Below are positions 1 to 5,140 of a stretch of DNA of 8,125 nt, piece by piece. The number at the start of each line of letters is the position of its first letter. Positions within the stretch are counted from its first letter, which is position 1. The DNA is taken from assembly GCA_013361745.1 (NCBI GenBank), contig JABFXM010000017.1, positions 1 through 8,125 on the forward strand. The letters are read 5' to 3'. The stretch comes from Gemmatimonadaceae bacterium (GTDB taxonomy: Bacteria > Gemmatimonadota > Gemmatimonadetes > Gemmatimonadales > Gemmatimonadaceae). The position numbers and the translations under genes were made by a program. The notes under the pieces were generated by a model, which was not told the DNA's origin, did not search any database, and saw only the letters and a program-made list of their open reading frames with translations.

Positions 1-706
1 TCACCAGCGCGTGCAGCACGAGCGCGAGCACCGCGTTCCAGGCGAAGTGCGCCGCCCACGCCGCGTACAGGCTCGAGGTCGCGAAGCGCACCGCGCCGAG
101 AAAGACCCCCGCGAGCCCGACGACGACGAGCGCGCCCGCGGACATCCCAGGATTGCCGACGTGCAGCAGCGCGAAGACGACGCTCGTCAGCACGAGTGCG
201 CTCCACCGGCCGATGCCGTCGGCGAGCGAGCTGAGAAGATAGCCGCGCATCAGGAGCTCCTCGGCGAAGGCGGCGGGGAGCAGGAACAGCGCGAGGCCGG
301 CCGACTGCGCGGCGAGCGACTCGCCCGCGGGTGGGGCCGCGTCGATCCGCAACCAGCCGGCGAGCAGGAGCGCCGCGCAGGGGACGCCGACGGCGAGCGT
401 GCCTAACGCGAGCCCCGGAAGCACTCGGCGCGCCGCAGCGTCCCGACGCGCCAGCCCGACGTAGCTCCACGAGTCGCGATCGATGAACCGGATCATCACC
501 CAGTGCGCGGCCAGCGCGCCGGCGACCACTCCAAGCCAGGTAATGAGCGCGTGGTCGCCGGTCGTGTCGCCGGCGAAACGCGCGCCGATCGCGACGAGAA
601 GCTGTGCCAGCGACGCCAGCACGATGACGAGCACGAGAAACAGCGCGGCACGCCATCCCGCGCGGAGTCGGCCCTGCGGGGACACCAACAGGGCCGATGC
701 GCTCAC
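1..706 (-). CDS. CPBP family intramembrane metalloprotease (C-terminus cut by window edge)
   Basis: I translated this reading frame by hand: it starts at GTG (706-704) and is open for 235 codons to the left edge, so the stop lies outside. It is a hydrophobic, multi-pass membrane protein with helices near residues 19-41, 54-75, 96-118, 136-150, 168-184 and 189-208. The CPBP (Abi/Rce1-like) family motifs appear in order: EELLMRGY with Glu149, Glu150 and Arg154; FALLH with His182; and HFAWN with His220 and Asn224. These Glu and His residues are the expected metal-binding and catalytic set inside the membrane. After the last motif usually only a short tail follows, so most of the gene is present. 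In this family the usual role is cleavage of membrane-embedded or prenylated substrates, and some members give bacteriocin self-immunity; the substrate here is unknown. GTG is chosen because an AGAAGG sits 7 nt upstream and the next in-frame ATG (residue 71) would remove the first helix. It starts 2 bp after the thiolase stop. Confidence 0.88.
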   Translation of the reverse strand, partial: MSASALLVSPQGRLRAGWRAALFLVLVIVLASLAQLLVAIGARFAGDTTGDHALITWLGVVAGALAAHWVMIRFIDRDSWSYVGLARRDAAARRVLPGLALGTLAVGVPCAALLLAGWLRIDAAPPAGESLAAQSAGLALFLLPAAFAEELLMRGYLLSSLADGIGRWSALVLTSVVFALLHVGNPGMSAGALVVVGLAGVFLGAVRFATSSLYAAWAAHFAWNAVLALVLHALV

Positions 707-708
707 GC

Positions 709-1914
709 TCAGACCTTCTCGACGCTCAGCGCGACGGCGTCGCCGCCGCCGAGGCAGAGCGTCGCGAGTCCCGTCTCGACCCCTCGATCCTTCATCGCGT
801 AGAGGAGCGTCGTGAGCACCCGCGCGCCGCTCGCACCGATCGGATGGCCGATCGCGATCGCGCCGCCGTTGACGTTCACGCGGTTCCAGTCCCAGCCGAG
901 CTCCGCGCCGTCGGCGAGCGCCTGCGACGCGAACGCCTCGTTCGCCTCGATCAGCCCGTAGTCGCCGATCTTCGTGCCGCTCTTCTTCATCAGGTTGCGC
1001 ACCGCGGTGATCGGCGCGAAGAAGAGCTCCTGCGGGTTCCCCGCGCCGGTCGCGTAGCCGGTGACGCGCGCGAGGATCTCGAGACCGTTCGCGCGCGCGA
1101 ACTCCTCGCTCGTCACCACGAGCGCCGAGCCGCCGTCGTTGAGGCTCGACGCGTTTCCAGCGGTGACGCTCAGCTCCTCGCTCTTGTCCTTGCCGGGGAA
1201 CGCGGGGCGCAGCTTGCCGAGCGACTCGACGGTGCTGTCGGCGCGCGGGCCCTCATCGGTGTCGACGACGGCCGGCCCCTTCTTGCCGGGAATGCTGACG
1301 GGGACGATCTCGGCGCTGAACTTTCCCGCCTTCTGCGCGGCGATCGCGCGCCGATGCGACTCGGCGGCGAACTGGTCCTGCTGCTCACGGGTGATCTTCG
1401 CCTTGCGCGCCGTATACTCGGCGTGTCCGCCCATGTGCACGTTGCAGCTCGCGCACCAGAGGCCGTCCTTGATCACGCCGTCGATCATCTGCTGGTCGCC
1501 GAGCTTCACGCCGTTGCGCATGCCGTAGACGTAGTACGGCGCGTTCGACATCGACTCCTGGCCGCCGGCGACGATCGCCTTCGCGTCGCCCGCCTTGATC
1601 GCCTGCGCCGCGAGCATGACCGCCTTGAGGCCGGAGCCGCAGACCTTGTTCACGGTGACCGCGGAGACGGTCGCGGGGATGCCGCCGCCGAGCGCAGCCT
1701 GGCGCGCGGGCGCCTGACCAGAGCCGGCCTGCACGACCTGGCCCATGATCACTTCGTCGATCTGATCGCCAGGGACACGCGACCGCTCGAGCGCGGCCTT
1801 GATCGCGATCGCGCCTAGCTCGGGGGCGCGAAGGGCGGACAGACCGCCGAGAAACCTGCCGACGGGAGTGCGAGCCGCCGATACGATGACCGGCGTACGG
1901 GAAAGATCGGCCAT
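709..1914 (-). CDS. Acetyl-CoA C-acetyltransferase (thiolase II type)
   Basis: The 401-residue protein has the usual length and whole architecture of biosynthetic/degradative thiolases, which reversibly condense two acetyl-CoA to acetoacetyl-CoA in the cytoplasm. The N-terminal domain begins with a typical strand and [14 protein letters not shown]. The acyl-accepting cysteine is Cys92 in [12 protein letters not shown]. The C-terminal domain carries Asn325 in EANEAFA, His357 in [16 protein letters not shown] and the proton-transfer Cys387 in CLGGG, so all catalytic residues are present. His160-Met161 of the substrate loop is also kept. Oddity: this loop reads [14 protein letters not shown], with a Cys-x-x-Cys (154, 157) where thiolases commonly have Asp-Ala-Phe-Asn-like residues. 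The ATG at 1914 gives the canonical N-terminus, but I see no good Shine-Dalgarno before it. It is the first gene of a probable two-gene transcript with the CPBP protease. The pathway (fatty-acid or branched-chain breakdown, polyhydroxybutyrate, mevalonate) cannot be told from this window. The symbol could be atoB or phaA, so none is given. Confidence 0.96.
   Translation of the reverse strand: MADLSRTPVIVSAARTPVGRFLGGLSALRAPELGAIAIKAALERSRVPGDQIDEVIMGQVVQAGSGQAPARQAALGGGIPATVSAVTVNKVCGSGLKAVMLAAQAIKAGDAKAIVAGGQESMSNAPYYVYGMRNGVKLGDQQMIDGVIKDGLWCASCNVHMGGHAEYTARKAKITREQQDQFAAESHRRAIAAQKAGKFSAEIVPVSIPGKKGPAVVDTDEGPRADSTVESLGKLRPAFPGKDKSEELSVTAGNASSLNDGGSALVVTSEEFARANGLEILARVTGYATGAGNPQELFFAPITAVRNLMKKSGTKIGDYGLIEANEAFASQALADGAELGWDWNRVNVNGGAIAIGHPIGASGARVLTTLLYAMKDRGVETGLATLCLGGGDAVALSVEKV
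714..719 (-). promoter_or_regulatory. Shine-Dalgarno site for the CPBP protease, inside the thiolase gene
   Basis: On the minus strand AGAAGG lies within the last codons of the thiolase, 7 nt before the GTG at 706. It decides the GTG start and indicates that ribosomes ending the thiolase can restart on the protease gene. Confidence 0.6.
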
Positions 1915-1935
1915 GATGTTACGCTGTGAGTCTGC

Positions 1936-2020
1936 GCGAGACTGCGTGAGGCACGGAAAGTTATCGGGCCGCGCTGTGGACTACAACGGGGCGCGATTGC
2001 GTGAGACTGCGCGAGACTGC
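1936..2020. repeat. Dispersed GCGAGACTGC decamers flanking the candidate thiolase promoter
   Basis: GCGAGACTGC occurs at 1936-1945 and 2011-2020, and GTGAGACTGC at 2001-2010 directly abuts the latter. A further weaker copy, GCGCGATTGC, lies at 1991-2000, so 1991-2020 reads as three tandem decamers. The left copy also forms a small dyad, AGTCT-GCGCG-AGACT, at 1929-1943. The copies lie on both sides of the candidate promoter. They may be operator-like sites or simply part of the repeat-rich spacer; the sequence alone does not decide. Confidence 0.45.
1960..1986 (-). promoter_or_regulatory. Possible sigma-70-type promoter for the thiolase
   Basis: Reading the minus strand, TTGTAG (1986-1981) is followed after 15 nt by GATAAC (1965-1960), which matches four of six bases of a -10 box. 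With the alternative TAACTT the spacing is 17 nt. This is the only A/T-rich spot upstream of the thiolase, and it would give a leader of about 40 nt. Both boxes are weak matches, so this is a candidate only. Confidence 0.28.
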
Positions 2021-2090
2021 GCGCTGGAGGCGATGCGCTGGAGGCGATGCGCTGGAGGCGATGCGCTGGAGGCGATGCGCTGGAGGCGAT
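2021..2090. repeat. Perfect tandem repeat, 14 bp x 5
   Basis: The unit GCGCTGGAGGCGAT is repeated five times without a mismatch at 2021-2034, 2035-2048, 2049-2062, 2063-2076 and 2077-2090. It then decays into related sequence (AGGCTGGAGGCTGGAAGCAG) to about 2116. The unit length is not a multiple of three and lies in a spacer without a credible gene, so it is not coding. Perfect identity suggests recent expansion by replication slippage, and copy number may vary between strains. Confidence 0.93.
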
Positions 2091-2099
2091 AGGCTGGAG

Positions 2100-2198
2100 G
2101 CTGGAAGCAGGAGGCTGTGAGCAGCGGCGGAACGACAACGGCGGTCGGGAGGGTTCCCGACCGCCGTTGCAGTTTCGCACTCGCCTCCTGCCTCCAGC
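2100..2198. repeat. Long imperfect inverted repeat enclosing the hairpin
   Basis: The left arm 2100-2115 (GCTGGAAGCAGGAGGC) is complementary to the right arm 2183-2198 (GCCTCCTGCCTCCAGC) at 15 of 16 positions. Related CTGGAAG/CTTCCAG words extend the similarity outward on both sides (2091-2100 and 2199-2220). Between the arms sits the 15-bp perfect hairpin at 2136-2169. The structure lies between the receptor stop and the thiolase, both on the minus strand, and could form a long stem in DNA or RNA. Confidence 0.75.
2136..2169 (-). terminator. Strong hairpin downstream of the TonB receptor, probable terminator
   Basis: A perfect 15-bp stem, CAACGGCGGTCGGGA, pairs with TCCCGACCGCCGTTG across a 4-nt loop (2151-2154), 62 nt past the receptor stop codon. 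The stem is very stable, with about two thirds G-C pairs. No T-run follows on either strand, so it is not a classical intrinsic terminator. It may act as a terminator, as in other high-GC genomes, or as a 3'-end stabiliser. It would separate receptor transcription from the thiolase-CPBP pair. Confidence 0.6.
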
Positions 2199-2231
2199 TA
2201 CCAGCTTCCAGCCCCCAGCCCCGAGCCTATC

Positions 2232-4946
2232 TCACCGCCCCGGCGTCCACTGCAGCTTCGTGTAGTAATAGCCCCCGTTGAAGCCGAAGGGGGAGATCAG
2301 CGAGTACCTGAACACGCCGTTGTTGCTGAAGTACTTGTTCACCTCGTCGGGATACACGTTGAAGATGTTGTTCCCGCCGATTGTCCAGGTGTAGGCGCGT
2401 CCGACCTTGAGACCGACGCTCGCGTCGGTGATCCACTTTCCACCGTAGTACTGCTCGACGTACTTCGGATCGGACGTGCGCGTCGTCGCCGCGGTGACGC
2501 CCCCGAAGTAGGCCTGATGCGCGGTGAACAGCCAGCGGCCGATGTCGTAGTCGCCGTTGAGGTGAATCGTGCGGCGCGGCTGTCCGCGCTCGATGCGCGT
2601 CTTCTCCACCGGGCCGAAGAGCGTCGCGTCCAGACCGGAGAGCTGCTGCGGCGTCGCCGAGGTGCGCGTCGCCTCCGTCTTCGTCCAGTTGGCGCCGGCG
2701 GTGAGCCGCACGGTGCCCGCGCCGCCGAGGACGATGCCGTAGCGCGCCACGACGTCGAGCCCGTTCGTCTTCGTGTCGATCGCGTTGGTGAAGAAGCGGC
2801 CGCCGCCGATCGTCGCGAAATCGGGGTTGCGATTGCGCAGGGTGTCGCGGAAGGCCTGCTGGGTGAAATTCTCCGAGAGCACGATGCGATCACGGATGTT
2901 GATGCGATATCCGTCCACTGTCAGCGAGAAGTTCTTGATCGGCTCGGCGGTGAAGCCGAGGCTGTAGTTCACCGACTTCTCCGGCTTCAGCGGCTGCGCG
3001 CCGAGCGCCTGGGCGACGGCGCCGCTCGCGGGGAACGTCTTGATGTCGTACGGAATCCCGCCGATGAAGTTCGTCGAGGTCGCGGTGAAGTACTCCTGCT
3101 GCAGCGAGGGCGCGCGGAACCCGTTGCCCACCGCGCCGCGGAAGGCGTAGCCGGGCACGAACTCCCAGCGTCCCTGCACCTTCCCCGTGATCTGCGAGCC
3201 GAAATCGGAGTAGCGCTCGGCGCGCGCCGCCGCGCCGACGTTCACGCTCGATGCGGCGTTGCCCTCGACATCGACGTAGAACGCCTCGTTGTTCCGCATC
3301 TCGTTGGTGTTGTCGCTCGGCTGGAAGCCGGGGAAGCCCTGCGCGCCGGCGGGGGCGATGCCGCCCTTGTTCGGCCCGTCGAGGATGCGCACGCCGCCGT
3401 TCACCCACGACGCGCGGTCACCCGCCCAGATCTTGTAGCGATCGAAGCGGAGCTCGGCGCCGCTGGCGAAGTTCACCGCGTGGAAGGGTCCGACGTCCAT
3501 CGTGCGGTTGACGTCGAAGTTCGTCGTCTGCTGCGAGAAGATCATCGTGCCCGCGTAGAAGTCCATCGGCGACGCGTTGCCTAACGACGCGTTGTCGCTG
3601 TTCCTCACGTCGTAGCGGAAGCGATTGCCGCCGTAGAGCGTGCTGAGGTCCCAGTTCCAGTCGTGCCACGTGCTCTTCGCGCCGACGACGCCGGAGATGT
3701 CCCAGATGCGGCTGTCGATGTGCGGGAGGAAGCCATTCGGGTACAGGTAGCGGATGGTGCCGTTGTTGTTGTAGCGGCGGAAGTTCGCCGGCGAGTCGCC
3801 GACCCGGAGCGACGTCCCGCCGAACGAGTAGAGCTGGATCCCGTTGGCGAGCGAGGTGCCGCCGTTGTAGAAGACGCCGCCCTCGTTGAGCAGCGCGTCG
3901 CCATGCCGCCAGCGAATCTGGTTGTCGAAGGCCGGATCGGTGTTGCGCGGGTCACCGGCGAAATAGTTCGACGTCGTGTCGGCGTTGGCGCGGTTGGTGT
4001 AGCCGCGATGCCGCACGTTCCCGCTGATGTTGAGGAACCCGCCCGAGGCCGTGCCGAGCCCGTAGCTGCCGCCGGCCTGCACCGTCTCGCCGTCGTTCTT
4101 GTATGTCTGGCCGGCGGTGATGTCACCGTCGGCGCGCGGCTGGCTCTTGAGGACGATGTTCATCACCCCGGCGATCGCGTCCGAGCCGTACTGCGCCGCG
4201 GCGCCGTCGCGCAGGATCTCGATGTGGTCGATCGACTCCATCGGGATTGCGTTGAGGTCCACCCCCGCCGAGCCGCGCCCGACGGTGCCGTTGACGTTCA
4301 CGAGCGCGCTCTGGTGCCGCCGCTTGCCGTTGACGAGCACCAGCACCTGATCGGGGCCCAGCCCACGCAGCGTCGCCGGACGGATGTGGTCGGACCCGTC
4401 GGCGATCGAGGGACGGGGGAAGTTGAACGAGGGCGCCAGCATCTGGATCGCCTGGTTCGTCTCCGTGACGCCCGTGCTCTGCAGCTCCGCCGCGCCGACG
4501 ACGTCGATCGGCACCGGTGCCGATGTCACCGAGCGCTCCTGCGCGCGCGTGCCGACGACCGCGACCTCGCTGAGGTTGACGACCTGCTTGGGCAGCGCGA
4601 AGTCGCGCGTCGTCTGGCCGCCCGCCGTGACGCTGACGGTGGCCGATACCGAGCCGTAGCCGATGACGCGCGCGCGAAGCTCGTGCGATCCCTCGCGCAG
4701 GAGGATTCGGTAGCTCCCGTCGTCGCGCGTGGCGACGCCCTGCTGCGTGCCGACGATGACGACGTAGGCGCCGGGGAGCGGACGGCCGTCGGCGGCGTCG
4801 GTGACCTTGCCGGTGACGGTGCCCATCGTCGTGCCCTGCGCGTGCAGGACTCTCGTCGATGCCGCGCTGGCGACGAGCGCGCAGCCCGCGACGAGCAGAG
4901 AACGGATGTGCGTGAAGATCACGCGTGGCGAACGAGCGTGTGGCAT
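2232..4946 (-). CDS. TonB-dependent outer-membrane receptor with N-terminal carboxypeptidase-regulatory-like domain
   Basis: The 904-residue protein imports a substrate across the outer membrane using TonB/ExbBD energy; those partners are not in the window. Residues 1-36 form a signal peptide (basic start, hydrophobic LLVAGCALVASAA, cleavage near VLHA-Q). Residues about 42-117 are a CarboxypepD_reg-like beta domain (TGKVTDAADGRPLPGAYVVI, DDGSYRI). A TonB-box-like SEVAVVGTRA follows at 126-135. The plug spans about 137-267, with LRGLGPDQVLVLVNGKRRH, the GVDLNAIP segment, IDHIEILRDGAAAQYGSDAIAGVMNIVL and typical order. The rest, to residue 904, is the beta-barrel, rich in alternating aromatic and polar strands. 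The start at 4946 is preferred over an in-frame ATG 30 codons upstream because GAGGAGG precedes it by 5 nt and it yields a proper signal peptide. The C-terminus is LQWTPGR rather than a terminal aromatic residue. The substrate is unknown; the family includes siderophore, sugar, peptide and protein transporters. It is divergent from the M16 peptidase. Confidence 0.95.
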   Translation of the reverse strand: MPHARSPRVIFTHIRSLLVAGCALVASAASTRVLHAQGTTMGTVTGKVTDAADGRPLPGAYVVIVGTQQGVATRDDGSYRILLREGSHELRARVIGYGSVSATVSVTAGGQTTRDFALPKQVVNLSEVAVVGTRAQERSVTSAPVPIDVVGAAELQSTGVTETNQAIQMLAPSFNFPRPSIADGSDHIRPATLRGLGPDQVLVLVNGKRRHQSALVNVNGTVGRGSAGVDLNAIPMESIDHIEILRDGAAAQYGSDAIAGVMNIVLKSQPRADGDITAGQTYKNDGETVQAGGSYGLGTASGGFLNISGNVRHRGYTNRANADTTSNYFAGDPRNTDPAFDNQIRWRHGDALLNEGGVFYNGGTSLANGIQLYSFGGTSLRVGDSPANFRRYNNNGTIRYLYPNGFLPHIDSRIWDISGVVGAKSTWHDWNWDLSTLYGGNRFRYDVRNSDNASLGNASPMDFYAGTMIFSQQTTNFDVNRTMDVGPFHAVNFASGAELRFDRYKIWAGDRASWVNGGVRILDGPNKGGIAPAGAQGFPGFQPSDNTNEMRNNEAFYVDVEGNAASSVNVGAAARAERYSDFGSQITGKVQGRWEFVPGYAFRGAVGNGFRAPSLQQEYFTATSTNFIGGIPYDIKTFPASGAVAQALGAQPLKPEKSVNYSLGFTAEPIKNFSLTVDGYRINIRDRIVLSENFTQQAFRDTLRNRNPDFATIGGGRFFTNAIDTKTNGLDVVARYGIVLGGAGTVRLTAGANWTKTEATRTSATPQQLSGLDATLFGPVEKTRIERGQPRRTIHLNGDYDIGRWLFTAHQAYFGGVTAATTRTSDPKYVEQYYGGKWITDASVGLKVGRAYTWTIGGNNIFNVYPDEVNKYFSNNGVFRYSLISPFGFNGGYYYTKLQWTPGR

Positions 4947-4951
4947 CGGGG

Positions 4952-4958
4952 CCTCCTC
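4952..4958 (-). promoter_or_regulatory. Shine-Dalgarno site that fixes the TonB receptor start
   Basis: GAGGAGG on the minus strand lies 5 nt before the ATG at 4946. The longer in-frame ATG at 5036 has no comparable site, and its extra 30 residues (rich in Arg and Pro) would mask the signal peptide. Confidence 0.75.
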
Positions 4959-5125
4959 GAGGCGGGCGAACGGGTGTCGGCGAGCGCGGGTGGGCGTGCG
5001 GTCGGCGGCGGAGCTTCGGCGAAGATGTGTGGCCACGGCGAGTGGGGCAAGAGCGACGTTGATCGCGTGCCCCTAGCCCCTGACGTGCTCCGGGGGTAGC
5101 TCTATCGCCATTCACGTCCCTCGAC

Positions 5126-5130
5126 AGGAG
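5126..5130 (+). promoter_or_regulatory. Shine-Dalgarno site of the M16 peptidase
   Basis: AGGAG lies 10 nt upstream of the ATG at 5141, a longer gap than usual. There is no better start nearby that keeps the signal peptide. Confidence 0.5.
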
Positions 5131-5140
5131 CACCCCCCGC

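Larger units (their letters stand above)
4947..5140. promoter_or_regulatory. Divergent intergenic region between receptor and M16 peptidase
   Basis: This 194-bp spacer must hold the promoters for both the receptor (minus) and the peptidase (plus). I find no convincing -35/-10 pair. The best plus-strand candidate is CTGACG (5080-5085) with TATCGC (5103-5108) at 17 nt, which is weak. An imperfect dyad, CTAGCCCC (5073-5080) and GGGGGTAG (5092-5099), matches at seven of eight positions across an 11-nt spacer. It overlaps the candidate -35 and could be an operator. A second small dyad, GGGCA (5045-5049) and TGCCC (5068-5072), encloses 18 nt. Confidence 0.35.

Noticed and set aside
11..406. 131-codon open frame on the plus strand near the left edge
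   Set aside because: It is antisense to the CPBP protease, whose EELLMRGY, FALLH and HFAWN motifs on the minus strand are clear. The composition is Arg/Glu-rich low complexity.
697..1818. 373-codon open frame on the plus strand opposite the thiolase
   Set aside because: It is an antisense shadow with low-complexity Arg/Ala/Leu composition. The thiolase on the other strand has every catalytic residue.
2021..2090. Possible CRISPR array
   Set aside because: The 14-bp units are directly adjacent with no spacers, and no cas-like gene is nearby.
1799..2265. Short open frames on both strands through the tandem repeats (such as 1799-2092 plus, 1815-2180 minus, 2047-2265 plus)
   Set aside because: Their sequence is the repeat unit translated (for example Arg-Trp-Arg-Arg-Cys runs), they overlap known gene ends, and they show no family resemblance.
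3663..5099. 478-codon open frame on the plus strand opposite the TonB receptor
   Set aside because: It is a GC-rich antisense shadow: Arg/Ala/Val-rich with no recognisable domain, lying over a receptor with clear motifs.
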